A stretch of DNA of 64,000 nt from assembly GCA_965229335.1 (NCBI GenBank), contig OZ245874.1, positions 186,001-250,000 of the forward strand, given 5' to 3'. Both the position numbers and the translations under genes were made by a program. How positions within the stretch are numbered: position 1 is the first letter of the stretch; the number at the start of each line of letters is the position of its first letter. The notes below the pieces were generated by a model that did no database searches, was not told where the DNA came from, and saw only the letters and a list, made by a program, of their open reading frames with translations. Source of the stretch: JAFKFH01 sp017307375 (GTDB lineage: Bacteria > Pseudomonadota > Alphaproteobacteria > Ferrovibrionales > Ferrovibrionaceae). Positions 54,526 through 63,999 of this stretch are shown piece by piece.

Positions 54526-55506
54526 CTACTGGACGAATTCGTTGGTGTAGTACTCGTCGGGTTTCTTGCCGCCGGGCGGAATTTCGCCGACCGCTTCCAT
54601 CGCGGCGATCAGCCTGGCCCATTCCTCGGGCGTCTGCCGGCCCCAGCTTGCATCGGTCGCCGGCGTCGACAGTTCGAACAGGCCGGTCATGTAGTCGACG
54701 CACTGGGAGTGCTTGCCCGGCAGATTGACCTTCGACTGGATGAACTTGCAGGCGCCGTCCGGGTCGGCCGCCGCATCCTGGAAACCGCGCCGCGATGCCG
54801 CGATCAGCTTCTTCACCGCCTCGGGGTTCTTCTTCAGGAAATCGTTGTTGGCGGCGAAGCCGAAGCCGAGCAGCGGCACGCCGTAATCGGCCAGTTGCAG
54901 CGCCACCGGCTCCTTGCCGGCGCCACGCACGATCGCCTTGTAGGCATGGCTGTCGCCGGAAACCACGTCGACCTGGCCGTTCAGCAGCGCCGCGGTCTTG
55001 GTGTTGGCATCGAGCGAGACGATGTTGAGGGTCCCGTCGGGAATGTTGTTGGCCTTGCGGAAGATCGACATGCTGAGGCCGTCGGAGCCGCCGGGGGTCG
55101 AGCCGATCTTCAGGCCCTTCAGCGAGTCCGGCCCGGTCAGCTTGACCTTGTCGGCCATGCCGATGAACGCGGCGGCGGTCTTGTGCTGGTAGAGCGCGAC
55201 GACCTTGATCGGCACACCCTTCGAGATCGAATGGGCGGCGTTGGTGACGTTGAGATGACCGATATCGAAGCCGCCCTGGCCGACCAGGATGGCGGTCGAG
55301 TTCGAGCCCCGACCCTGTTCGATGGTGACGTCGAGCCCGGCATCCTTGAAATAGCCGCGTTCCTCGGCCAGCAGGAACGCCGAGTGATAGGGGGTCCAGC
55401 CCCAGTCGAGCAGCAGGCGGACCTTGGTCGCCTGGGCCGATGCCGTGCCGGCACCGGCCAGCAGCGCGCAGAGGGCGACGCCGGCGATCGTCGTGGACCT
55501 GAACAT
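54526..55506 (-). CDS. NitT/TauT-type ABC transporter substrate-binding protein
   Basis: 326 residues with a signal peptide ending ASA|QA. NMT1/THI5-like fold: VRLLLDWGWTPYHSAFLLAEERGYFKDAGLDVTIEQGRGSNST, then IGHLNVTNAAHSISKGVPIKVVALY. The opening resembles pyrimidine/thiamine-precursor and nitrile-type binding proteins rather than taurine ones. It delivers an unknown, probably nitrogen-containing, compound to the permease and ATPase encoded just upstream. GGGAGAG precedes the ATG. The stop lies 13 bases before the FAD oxidoreductase gene. Confidence 0.87.
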   Translation of the reverse strand: MFRSTTIAGVALCALLAGAGTASAQATKVRLLLDWGWTPYHSAFLLAEERGYFKDAGLDVTIEQGRGSNSTAILVGQGGFDIGHLNVTNAAHSISKGVPIKVVALYQHKTAAAFIGMADKVKLTGPDSLKGLKIGSTPGGSDGLSMSIFRKANNIPDGTLNIVSLDANTKTAALLNGQVDVVSGDSHAYKAIVRGAGKEPVALQLADYGVPLLGFGFAANNDFLKKNPEAVKKLIAASRRGFQDAAADPDGACKFIQSKVNLPGKHSQCVDYMTGLFELSTPATDASWGRQTPEEWARLIAAMEAVGEIPPGGKKPDEYYTNEFVQ

Positions 55507-55537
55507 CTTAACTCTCCCTGTTTTCATTGGCGTGACG

Positions 55538-56346
55538 TTACGGGGTCTTGATGCGCTGGCTGGCATGCCAGGGAATGACGCGGCGCTCGATCAGGTCGGC
55601 GGCGTACCAGACCAGGATGCCGAAGACCGAAATCATCACGACCGCGGCGAAGGCGAGCGGCACCTCGAGGCTGCCGACAGCCTGGATCAGCAGATGGCCG
55701 AGGCCCTTGTTGGAGGCGACGAACTCGCCGATGACGGCGCCCAGCGGTGCCATGGTGGCCGAGATCTTGACGCCCGACATGATCGAAGGGAGGGCCGACG
55801 GCATGCGGATCTTCCACAGCGTCTTCCAGGTGCCGGCCCGCATCGACCGGGTCAGCTGCAGCAGGTCGGGATCGGCCGACTTCAGCCCGGTCACGGTGTT
55901 CACCAGGATCGGGAAGAAGGTGAAGATGACGACGAAGATGATGCCGCTCTTCAACCCGAAGCCGACCCAGACCAGCAGCAGCGGCGCCACGACCACCTTG
56001 GGGATGGCGTGGAAGACGACGAGCCAGGGGTAGAGCATGCGGTCGACGACGCGCGAGGCGGCGATGCCCGCCCCGGCCACTAGCCCCAGTACCATCGCGA
56101 TGCCGAAGCCGACGGCGGCGGCAAGCGCGGTGAAGCCGAGCTGGCCCCAGAGCAGCGCCCATTTGTCGACGATCACCTGGAAGATCAGGCTCGGCGCCGG
56201 CAGCAGATAGGGCGGCAGCGCCAGGCCGCGCACCGCCAGTTCCCAGGCGCCCAGGCCCAGCACCGCCGACAGCACCGGGGTGGCAATCGCCCCGACGATC
56301 TCGGGCAGGCGCGACCGGCGCTTCGGGGTCGTCATCGTCACCACGG

Positions 56347-56350
<4 letters not shown>
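55538..56350 (-). CDS. NitT/TauT-type ABC transporter permease
   Basis: 270 residues, six predicted membrane segments. The EAA loop is recognisable as SMRAGTWKTLWKIRMPSALPSIMSGVKI. The family stretch FHAIPKVVVAPLLLVWVGFGLKSG and the later PLGAVIGEFVASNKGLGHLL are typical of SsuC/TauC-like permeases. Inner-membrane channel for the compound bound by the neighbouring binding protein. The start overlaps the ATPase stop (ATGA); an in-frame ATG at 56335 is an alternative. Confidence 0.9.
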
Positions 56351-57117
<767 letters not shown>

Positions 57118-57119
57118 CG

Positions 57120-58160
57120 TCAGGCGGCCTGCGTCGCCGGCGGCGCCACCGCGTCGGGTTCGAAGGTCCGGGCGAAGAGGCGCAGGAAATTGCCGCCCAT
57201 GATCTGGTCGATCTCGCCCTCGTGGAAACCCCGCGCGGCAAGACCCGGGCGCAGGTTCTGGAAGTCGGCGGGCGAGCGGAACCAGTCCTGCCAGCCTTCA
57301 TGCGGCGGCGGCAGCGGCTTGGCGATCCGTTCGCGCGACCATTTGGCATAGCGCCACCAGTCGCGGATGCCCGGCGGATGGCCCGGGCAGAAATCGGTGC
57401 CGACGCCGATATGGTCGACTCCGAAGCGGTCGGCCGCCCAGGCGACCATTTCGCAATACTCGTCCAGCGTCGTCTCGACCCCGCGCAGCGTCATGAAGCG
57501 GTTCGGGCTGAGGCCGATGACGCCGCCGCGCGCAGCCAGCGCCCTGATCGCCTCGGTCGTCTTCAGCCGCCCGGGACCGAAGCCCGGGTTGGTGACGAAC
57601 TCGCGCGGATTGCCATGGGTGATCGAGACCGGCTTCTCCGACATCTCGATGGCGTCGAGCGTCGTGCGCTCGCCGCAATGGGACAGGTCGATCAGGACGC
57701 CGACCCGGTTCATCTCGGCGATCGCGACCTTGCCGAAGCGTGAGGAAACCCCGGTGTCCTTTTCCTCCCAATAACCGCAGCCGATGTAGTTCTGCAGGTT
57801 GTAGGTGAGCTGCATGATGCAGACGCCGGCCTCGCGGAAGGCCCCGATCAGCTCGACGTCGTGCTCGACCGGCGCGGTGTTCTGGAAACCCATGACGATC
57901 GCGGTCCGGCCCGAGGCCGCGATGCGCTCGACATCGGCGGCCGAGGTGGCGAGGGCGGCGATATCGGCGTTGTTGGCCAGCATGTGCTTCCAGGCGCCGA
58001 TCACCGACATCGCGGCCGCGGCATTCTCCCAGATCGCCACGGTGACGTTGACGCAGGAGACGTCGCCCTGCCGCCACATCTCGACCCAGCGCCGTTCGGG
58101 CACGGGGATGCCAAGGCCGTCGATGGTGATCCGGCGCTTGGGCGTTGTCGCTTCAGCCAT
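57120..58160 (-). CDS. M19 (membrane dipeptidase) family protein with altered metal site
   Basis: 346 residues of the M19 amidohydrolase-like family: AIVMGFQNTAPVEHDVELIGAFREAGVCIMQLTYN, VGVLIDLSHCGERTTLDAIE, PVSITHGNPREF and HIGVGTDFCPG. Two metal-binding histidines (DLSH, THGN) and the Asp in GTDF are kept. The N-terminal DxHxD of renal dipeptidase is replaced by TIDGLGIPV, and the bridging Glu position reads Gln. It resembles the proteobacterial M19 group encoded with amine-catabolism genes. First gene of the minus-strand operon; GGAGAAAG precedes the ATG. Probably acts on a C-N bond in the imported compound. Confidence 0.83.
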   Translation of the reverse strand: MAEATTPKRRITIDGLGIPVPERRWVEMWRQGDVSCVNVTVAIWENAAAAMSVIGAWKHMLANNADIAALATSAADVERIAASGRTAIVMGFQNTAPVEHDVELIGAFREAGVCIMQLTYNLQNYIGCGYWEEKDTGVSSRFGKVAIAEMNRVGVLIDLSHCGERTTLDAIEMSEKPVSITHGNPREFVTNPGFGPGRLKTTEAIRALAARGGVIGLSPNRFMTLRGVETTLDEYCEMVAWAADRFGVDHIGVGTDFCPGHPPGIRDWWRYAKWSRERIAKPLPPPHEGWQDWFRSPADFQNLRPGLAARGFHEGEIDQIMGGNFLRLFARTFEPDAVAPPATQAA

Positions 58161-58220
58161 CGCCAACTTTCTCCGCTGAAAGGATCGGCCGGCCTGGCTT
58201 GCGCCGATGGACGGCTTGAT

Positions 58221-58244
58221 GATAACGTTTGCAGATAACGTTTT
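58221..58244. promoter_or_regulatory. Tandem LacI-family operators in a divergent promoter region
   Basis: GATAACGTTT occurs twice, at 58221-58230 and 58234-58243, each centred on the palindrome AACGTT with a central CG. That is the usual LacI-family operator core. The second copy extends to GATAACGTTTTC, nearly symmetric. They lie in the 147-base gap between the divergent M19 dipeptidase and aldehyde dehydrogenase genes. The only LacI-type regulator in the window is encoded at 51815-52822 in the same cluster. Confidence 0.7.
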
Positions 58245-58307
58245 CATGATTGGCGCCACGCGACGGGCTGTCAATCGAATTTCGGTAGTCCGGAGGAGTG
58301 GCCAGAC

Positions 58308-59735
58308 ATGCGGCATGCGGCTGAGTTCTATATCGACGGCGCCTGGGTCGCGCCGCTCGGGTCCGGGATGATCGACGTGGTCGACCCCGCGACCGAACAG
58401 CCCTTCGCGCAGGTCGCGCTGGGATCGGCGGCCGATGCCGACCGCGCGGTCTGGGCCGCGCGCCGCGCCTTTCCGGCCTATGCCGCGACCACGCGCGCCG
58501 ACCGCATCGCGCTGTTGCAGCGGATCGTCGACGGCTTCGCCCGCCGCCATGACGAGCTGGCCCGCGTGGTCTCGCGCGAGATGGGATCGCCGCTGAAGGC
58601 GGCCTCCACCGCCCAGGTGGCCAGCGGGCCGAACCACCTGAAGGAGATGATCCGCGTGCTGGAAGGTTTCGCCTTCGACACGCTTTCCGGCACGACGCTG
58701 ATCACCCACGAGCCGATCGGCGTCTGTGCGCTGATCACGCCATGGAACTGGCCGATCAACCAGCTGGTCTGCAAGGTCGCGCCGGCGCTGGCCGCGGGCT
58801 GCACCATGGTGGTCAAGCCGTCCGAGCTGTCGCCCTTGTCAGCCCTGATCGTCGCCGAGATCCTGCACGAGGCGGGGGTGCCGAAAGGCGTCTTCAACCT
58901 GGTCAACGGCGATGGCCCCACCGTCGGCCAGGCGCTGGCCGCGCATCCCGAGGTCGACATGGTCTCGTTCACCGGCTCAACCCGCGGCGGGATCGCGGTC
59001 GCCAAGGCCGCAGCCGACACGGTCAAGCGCGTCGCGCAGGAACTGGGCGGCAAGTCCGCCAACATCCTGCTGCCCGACGTCGATTTCGACCGCGCGGTGC
59101 CGCCGGGCGTCGCGCGCTGCTTCGGCAACAGCGGCCAGTCCTGCAGCGCGGCGACCCGCATGCTGGTGCCCGCCGACCGCCATGACGAGGCGGCGGCGAT
59201 CGCGGCCCGCGCCGCAGCGACCTACAAGTCCGGCCCGCCGGAGGCCGAGGACACGGTCATGGGACCGCTGGTCAGCCAGGCCCAGTTCGACAAGGTGCAG
59301 CGTCTGATCCGGCAGGGCATCGCCGAGGGGGCGACGCTGGTCGCCGGCGGTCCGGGGCGGCCGGACGGGCTCGACCGCGGCTACTACGTGCGGCCGACCG
59401 TCTTTGCCGGCGTGCACAACCAGATGACCATCGCGCGGGAGGAGATCTTCGGCCCGGTCCTGGCGATCATTCCCTATCGCGACGAGGCCGAGGCGATCGC
59501 CATCGCCAACGACACGCCCTATGGATTGAATGCCTATGTCCAGGGCGTCGACATGGAGAGGGCCCGCCGCGTCGCGCGGGCGATGCGGGCAGGCAGCGTG
59601 CACGTCAACTATCCGGCGGTCGACCGCGCCGCGCCGTTCGGCGGCTACAAGCAGTCCGGCAACGGCCGGGAATGGAGCCGCTGGGGCCTGGCCGAGTTCC
59701 TCGAGGTGAAGGCGATCGTCGGGTACGGTGCGTGA
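58308..59735 (+). CDS. Aldehyde dehydrogenase
   Basis: 475 residues, class NAD(P)-dependent ALDH. ITPWNWPINQLVCKVAPALAAGCTMVVKPSE, SFTGSTRGG (NAD site), catalytic Glu in AQELGGKSANILL and Cys in FGNSGQSCSAATR are all intact. It follows a GGAGGAG ribosome site and the LacI-type operators. With the amidohydrolase and RidA genes behind it, the trio matches the gene content of 2-aminomuconate pathways (semialdehyde dehydrogenase, ACMSD-like decarboxylase, deaminase). The substrate is therefore possibly an aminomuconic-type semialdehyde. This is inference. Confidence 0.9.
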   Translation: MRHAAEFYIDGAWVAPLGSGMIDVVDPATEQPFAQVALGSAADADRAVWAARRAFPAYAATTRADRIALLQRIVDGFARRHDELARVVSREMGSPLKAASTAQVASGPNHLKEMIRVLEGFAFDTLSGTTLITHEPIGVCALITPWNWPINQLVCKVAPALAAGCTMVVKPSELSPLSALIVAEILHEAGVPKGVFNLVNGDGPTVGQALAAHPEVDMVSFTGSTRGGIAVAKAAADTVKRVAQELGGKSANILLPDVDFDRAVPPGVARCFGNSGQSCSAATRMLVPADRHDEAAAIAARAAATYKSGPPEAEDTVMGPLVSQAQFDKVQRLIRQGIAEGATLVAGGPGRPDGLDRGYYVRPTVFAGVHNQMTIAREEIFGPVLAIIPYRDEAEAIAIANDTPYGLNAYVQGVDMERARRVARAMRAGSVHVNYPAVDRAAPFGGYKQSGNGREWSRWGLAEFLEVKAIVGYGA

Positions 59736-60715
59736 TGGAGACGATCGCGCTGGACGTCCACTGCCACCTGGCGCCGCTCGCCCCGGGACGGACCGCCGGC
59801 ATGCGCGGCATCGCCTGGGACGCGGACGGCCGGCTGATCACCATCGACGGCTACCAGCTCGCCGCCCCCTCGGTCTACCGGGTCGAGGCGCTGATCGCCT
59901 GGATGGACGAGAACCGGGTCGCGCGGGCGTGGATCTCGATTCCCCCGCCGCTCTACCGCCTCGGCCTCGACCCGGTCGAGGCCGAGGCCTGGACCGCCTG
60001 CGTCAACCGCGCGCTGGCCGATGCCGCCGCGCGCCACCCCGACCGGCTGTCGCCGCTGTTCCACCTGCCGGTGCAGCACCCGGCGCTGGCGGCCGCGATC
60101 GCCGCGCGCCAGGCCGCGACGCACCGGCCGCTCTTCGCCATGGCCGCCGGCTCGGCCGATGCCGGCCTGGTGCTGTCGGACCCCGGCTACGCCGGGCTAT
60201 GGCAGGTCCTTGACCAGCTTCGCGCCTTCCTGTTCCTGCATCCGGTCAAGGGTTGCGATCCGCGCTACGAACCGTTCTATCTGCACAACCTCCTTGGCAG
60301 CCCGGTCGAAACCGCCCTGGCCGCCGCCCATCTGGCATTGTCGGGCATCCTGGAACGTCACCAGGGCATCACGCTGTGCCTGGCCCATGGCGGCGGCGCG
60401 ACCGCAGCGGTCGCCGGCCGGCTGGAACGCGGCCAGGTCACCGGCCGGCCCGGGGCCAATACCGGGGCCGAGCGGCCGCGCCAGGCCTTTCGCCGCGTCG
60501 CCGTCGACTGCATCTGCCACGATCCCGACGCGCTGATCTTGGCCGGCGCGATGCACGGTCGGGACAACGTCTTCTTCGGCTCGGACTGGCCGTTCTCGAT
60601 GGGCCTGCCGAAGCCGCATGAGCAGCTGGCCGCCACCGACCACGCCTTCCGCAACGCCATCTTCCAGCACAATCCCCGGCGCCTGCTGTCGCAGTACCGC
60701 CTGACCAGCGAGTAG
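59735..60715 (+). CDS. Amidohydrolase family 2 (ACMSD-like) protein
   Basis: 326 residues, starting at an ATG that overlaps the aldehyde dehydrogenase stop by one base. Metal-binding HxH near the N-terminus (LDVHCHLAPL), His in FLHPVKG, His in CLAHGGG and Asp in FFGSDWPF give the amidohydrolase_2 metal site. The closest named relatives of this architecture are 2-amino-3-carboxymuconate 6-semialdehyde decarboxylase and gamma-resorcylate decarboxylase, both zinc enzymes. It is in the same plus-strand operon as an aldehyde dehydrogenase and a RidA protein. Decarboxylase or hydrolase cannot be decided from sequence alone. Confidence 0.83.
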   Translation: METIALDVHCHLAPLAPGRTAGMRGIAWDADGRLITIDGYQLAAPSVYRVEALIAWMDENRVARAWISIPPPLYRLGLDPVEAEAWTACVNRALADAAARHPDRLSPLFHLPVQHPALAAAIAARQAATHRPLFAMAAGSADAGLVLSDPGYAGLWQVLDQLRAFLFLHPVKGCDPRYEPFYLHNLLGSPVETALAAAHLALSGILERHQGITLCLAHGGGATAAVAGRLERGQVTGRPGANTGAERPRQAFRRVAVDCICHDPDALILAGAMHGRDNVFFGSDWPFSMGLPKPHEQLAATDHAFRNAIFQHNPRRLLSQYRLTSE

Positions 60716-60719
60716 CCAG

Positions 60720-61097
60720 ATGATCGATGTGATCGATACCGGCATCATCCCGTCGAAGGGCCCGGTCAACGGCACCGTCAAGGCCGGCAACATGCTGTTC
60801 ATGGCGCATGTGCCCAAGGATCCGGTGACCGGCACGATCGTCGAGGGCGACATCGAGGTCCAGACGCGCCGCGCCCTCGCCAATCTCCGGATGGCGGTCG
60901 AGGCCGCCGGCGGCAGCCTGGCCGACGTGGCGCAGCTGCTGATTCACCTGATCGACAAGGACGACGCCGCCGGCATGAACAAGGTCTATCGCGAGGTCAT
61001 GCCGACGCCCTATCCGTCGCGTGCCACGGTGGTGGTCAAGGAACTGCTGACGCCGGGCATGCGGATCGAGATCCTGGCCTGGGCGGTGCCGGGCTGA
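60720..61097 (+). CDS. RidA/YjgF family protein (imine deaminase-like)
   Basis: 125 residues, complete RidA fold: VKAGNMLFMAHVPKD, IVEGDIEVQTRRALANLRMAVEAAGGSLADV and the conserved Arg in TPYPSRATVVVKELLTPGMRIEI. RidA proteins hydrolyse reactive enamines or imines, and pathway-specific members deaminate 2-aminomuconate. Four bases after the amidohydrolase gene, so it completes the operon. Its last 62 bases overlap the convergent trpA frame on the other strand. Confidence 0.87.
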   Translation: MIDVIDTGIIPSKGPVNGTVKAGNMLFMAHVPKDPVTGTIVEGDIEVQTRRALANLRMAVEAAGGSLADVAQLLIHLIDKDDAAGMNKVYREVMPTPYPSRATVVVKELLTPGMRIEILAWAVPG

Positions 61098-61902
61098 CGG
61101 CAGCGGCCGACAGGGCCGACACCAGCTTCTTCACCGCCGGGATGGTCCGGTCCGTCGCGCGGCCCCCGTCGAGCGTCGCGGCCAGGGCGTCGATCAGCGC
61201 GGTACCGACGACGACGCCGTCGGCGATATCGGCCAGCGCCGCGACCTGCGCCGGGCTGCGCACGCCGAAGCCGACGACGACCGGCAGGTCGGTGGCCGCC
61301 CGGATCGCGGCCAGTGCCGGTTTCAGCCGTTCGGGGTCTGCGGCGGCGGCACCGGTGATGCCGGTGACCGAGACATAATACACGAAGCCCCCGGCATCAC
61401 CGACCACCCGCGGCAGGCGGCGCGAATCGGTCGTCGGCGTCGCCAGCCGGATCAGTTCGAGGCCAGCCCGGGTCGCCGGCAGCCGCAACTCGCCGTCGAC
61501 CTCGGGCGGCAGGTCGACGACGATGCAGCCGTCGACCCCGGCGGCCACTGCGTCGGCGGCGAAGCGTTCGACGCCGTAGACGTAGATCGGGTTGTAGTAA
61601 CCCATCAGCACGATCGGCGTGGCCTGGTCGTGCCGGCGGAAGTCGCGGACGAGATCGAGTGTCCGCGCGGTCGTCTGGCCGGCGGCCAGGGCGCGCAGGC
61701 CCGCCGCCTGGATCACCGGGCCGTCGGCCATCGGGTCGGTGAAGGGCAGGCCGAGTTCGATGACGTCGGTACCGCCCGCGACGAGGGCATGCATCAGGGC
61801 GAGCGAGGTGTCGCGGTCGGGATCGCCGGCCATCACATAGGTGACCAGCGCGGCGCGGCCAACCCGGCGGCAGCGGGCGAAACGATCCTTGAGCCGGCTC
61901 AT
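61036..61902 (-). CDS. trpA: Tryptophan synthase alpha subunit
   Basis: 288 residues. Catalytic Glu 49 in VIELGLPFTDPMADGP and Asp 60 are present; PIVLMGYYNPI, GCIVVDLPPEV, VYYVSVTGITGA and PVVVGFGVRSPAQ follow the usual TIM-barrel order. It cleaves indole-glycerol phosphate and channels indole to TrpB. Its start overlaps the trpB stop (ATGA). The C-terminus is about 15-20 residues longer than usual (a Pro/Ser/Ala-rich tail, SPAPPRPGSRSACPASAVP) and lies antisense to the end of the RidA gene. Confidence 0.94.
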   Translation of the reverse strand: MSRLKDRFARCRRVGRAALVTYVMAGDPDRDTSLALMHALVAGGTDVIELGLPFTDPMADGPVIQAAGLRALAAGQTTARTLDLVRDFRRHDQATPIVLMGYYNPIYVYGVERFAADAVAAGVDGCIVVDLPPEVDGELRLPATRAGLELIRLATPTTDSRRLPRVVGDAGGFVYYVSVTGITGAAAADPERLKPALAAIRAATDLPVVVGFGVRSPAQVAALADIADGVVVGTALIDALAATLDGGRATDRTIPAVKKLVSALSAAAVSPAPPRPGSRSACPASAVP

Positions 61903-63125
61903 TGGACCATGCCCATCATGCTGGCGATCTGCGGCACATCCTTGTCGCCGCGGCCCGAGATGGTCGCGACCATGACATGGTCGCGCGGCAGGTCGGGCGC
62001 CAGCTCGACGACCTTGGCGATGGCATGGGCGGATTCCAGCGCCGGCACGATGCCTTCCAGGCGCGACAGCAGATGGAAGGCGGACAGCGCCTCGTCGTCG
62101 GTAGCCGACAGGTACTGCACCCGGCCGATATCGTGCAGCCAGGCGTGCTCCGGCCCGATGCCGGGATAGTCGAGACCGGCCGAGATCGAATGGGCCTCGG
62201 TGATCTGGCCGTCGTCGTCCATCAGCAGATAGGTACGGTTGCCGTGCAGCACGCCCGGCCGGCCGCCGGACAGCGAGGCGGCATGGCGGCCCGAGGCGAG
62301 GCCGCTGCCGGCAGCTTCGACCCCGATCAGCCGGACTTCGGGGTCGTCGAGGAAGGGGTGGAACAGGCCGATGGCGTTCGAACCGCCACCGATGCAGGCG
62401 ATCAGGCTGTCGGGCAGGCGCCCCTCGGCCTCGCGCAGCTGCGCCCGCGTCTCCAGGCCGATGATCGACTGGAAGTCGCGCACCATCATCGGATAGGGGT
62501 GGGGGCCGGCCACGGTGCCGATGCAATAATAGGTGTCGGCGACATTGGTGACCCAGTCGCGCAGGGCTTCGTTCATCGCATCCTTGAGGGTCTGCGAGCC
62601 CGACAGTGCCGGCACCACTTCGGCCCCGAGGAGCTTCATACGCGTCACGTTGGGCATCTGCCGCTCGATGTCGACGGCCCCCATGTAGACGATGCAGGGC
62701 AGGCCGAAGCGGGCGCAGAGCGTGGCGGTGGCGACGCCGTGCTGGCCGGCCCCGGTCTCGGTGATGATCCGCGTCTTGCCCATGCGGCGGGCCAGCAGGA
62801 TCTGGCCCAGCACGTTGTTGACCTTGTGCGAGCCGGTGTGATTGAGGTCCTCGCGCTTCAGGTAGATGCGCGCCCCGCCCAGATGCCCGGTCAGCCGTTC
62901 GGCGAAATAGAGCGGCGAGGGGCGGCCGACATAGTGCTTCTGCAGCCGCAGGATGTCGTCGCGAAACGACGGATCCGACCAGGCATCGTTGTAGGCGGCC
63001 TCGAGCTCCAGGATGTTGGGCATCAGGGTCTCGGCGACGAAGCGGCCGCCGAAGATGCCGAAGCAGCCATCGGCGTCGGGGCCTTGCGCGAGGGAATTGG
63101 GGCGATAGTCGGTCTGCGGGCGCAT
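61899..63125 (-). CDS. trpB: Tryptophan synthase beta subunit
   Basis: 408 residues. PLP Lys 101 in LNHTGSHKVNN, the preceding LKREDL, ETGAGQHGVATA and the phosphate-binding GGGSNAIG are intact; a C-terminal SGRGDKD matches TrpB. Condenses indole with serine in the TrpA/TrpB complex. GAGGAGGA precedes the ATG. The upstream 397-base gap contains a trpL leader peptide and attenuator, so trpBA responds to tryptophan. No trpF or trpC lies next to it in this window. Confidence 0.95.
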   Translation of the reverse strand: MRPQTDYRPNSLAQGPDADGCFGIFGGRFVAETLMPNILELEAAYNDAWSDPSFRDDILRLQKHYVGRPSPLYFAERLTGHLGGARIYLKREDLNHTGSHKVNNVLGQILLARRMGKTRIITETGAGQHGVATATLCARFGLPCIVYMGAVDIERQMPNVTRMKLLGAEVVPALSGSQTLKDAMNEALRDWVTNVADTYYCIGTVAGPHPYPMMVRDFQSIIGLETRAQLREAEGRLPDSLIACIGGGSNAIGLFHPFLDDPEVRLIGVEAAGSGLASGRHAASLSGGRPGVLHGNRTYLLMDDDGQITEAHSISAGLDYPGIGPEHAWLHDIGRVQYLSATDDEALSAFHLLSRLEGIVPALESAHAIAKVVELAPDLPRDHVMVATISGRGDKDVPQIASMMGMVQ

Positions 63126-63185
63126 CTGATCCTCCTCGGGGGGTGGAGGGGCGCTGGGATCGAAGGGCAGACGGGTGTCGAAACT

Positions 63186-63260
63186 AAAAAGGCCGCTCTC
63201 CGATCAGAGCGACCCATGACGTCAGGACGATGTCAGGGATGTCGCCCGCTTTACGCGGGC
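63186..63260 (-). terminator. trp attenuator (intrinsic terminator and alternative stems)
   Basis: On the trpBA strand GGTCGCTCT pairs with AGAGCGGCC (63206-63214 with 63191-63199; one G-U) around a GATCGG loop and is followed by TTTTT (63186-63190), a textbook terminator. Upstream, GCCCGC and GCGGGC (63255-63260 with 63244-63249) form the 1:2 stem across the trpL stop. GGGCGAC (63241-63247) can instead pair with GTCGCTC (63207-63213) as the antiterminator, using the terminator's 5' arm. Confidence 0.88.
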
Positions 63261-63295
63261 CACCAACGACAGGAAAGGTGCACGGACATCGTCAT
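63251..63295 (-). CDS. trpL: trp operon leader peptide
   Basis: 14 residues, MTMSVHLSCRWWPA, with adjacent Trp codons at positions 11-12 followed closely by TAA and a 1:2 hairpin that overlaps the stop. Starved ribosomes stalling at TGG TGG would favour the antiterminator and allow trpBA expression. The predicted transcription start coincides with its ATG, so the message is probably leaderless, as established for trpL in Sinorhizobium. Confidence 0.88.
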   Translation of the reverse strand: MTMSVHLSCRWWPA

Positions 63296-63302
63296 GGCGC
63301 GA

Positions 63303-63331
63303 AAGGTAAGGGTGGATGGCGCGCGAGTCAA
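63303..63331 (-). promoter_or_regulatory. trpL-trpBA promoter
   Basis: On the minus strand TTGACT (63326-63331) and TACCTT (63303-63308) are 17 bases apart. Seven bases further lies the trpL ATG (63295), so transcription should start at or next to the first codon. The rest of the divergent region up to the cupin gene at 63523 shows no further motif that I can support. Confidence 0.75.
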
Positions 63332-63522
63332 TCCGGGCCGGAGCATTCCCGCAGTATCGCCGCTTTTTTGCGCGGCCCGCTCAAAGCCCCGTCGCCTTCG
63401 ACCCCTGCGGATAGCGGGGATGGGCCGCAACCTGTTGAGAAAGCTGGACGCCGGACGATGGCACGCGATTTGCCGGAAGACGGTCGCCACGCCGCAATCC
63501 ATGCCGCCTCCAGGAGGGCCCC

Positions 63523-63999
63523 ATGCAGACCGAAACGTTGGCCAAGCCGGCAGCGCCGGCGCCGTTGCCCCTATCGCCCGCCGCCATGATCGCCACCGCC
63601 TTCTCGCATATCCGCGAGGGCGATACCGAGTTCAGATCAGACGGACTGCGGGACTTCTTTCTCTATCGGGATCTCGGCGTTGCCGAAGCCACCAACGGCC
63701 TGGTCATCGCCCAACTGGTCAAGGCGAACCTGCCGCCCGAGGAAGGCACCGGCTGGCACCGCCACGAAGCCAATTTCCATATCGTGATCATGCTGAAGGG
63801 CTGGGCCCGCTTCATGTACGAGACCGAGGAGACGCTGGTGCAGGCGGGCGATTGCGTGCACCAGCGGCCGGGAATCGTGCACTACCTGTTCGATTATTCG
63901 CCGGACATGGAATATCTCGAAATCGTCAGCCCGGCGGATTTCACCAGCATCGACATGCCCGGACCCTGCGCCGTTCCGCCACCGACGCCGTGGGCGTGA
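63523..63999 (+). CDS. Cupin domain protein
   Basis: 158 residues, small single-domain cupin. Metal ligands are visible in GTGWHRHEANFHIVIMLKGWARFMY (two His and a Glu-region) and VHQRPGIVHYLFDYSPDMEYLEIVSP (second cupin motif His). An N-terminal Ala/Pro-rich stretch precedes the fold. Bacterial relatives are dioxygenases, isomerases or ligand sensors; I do not recognise a specific function. CAGGAGGG precedes the ATG. Divergent from trpL. The stop codon is one base before the window end, so the gene is complete. Confidence 0.8.
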   Translation: MQTETLAKPAAPAPLPLSPAAMIATAFSHIREGDTEFRSDGLRDFFLYRDLGVAEATNGLVIAQLVKANLPPEEGTGWHRHEANFHIVIMLKGWARFMYETEETLVQAGDCVHQRPGIVHYLFDYSPDMEYLEIVSPADFTSIDMPGPCAVPPPTPWA

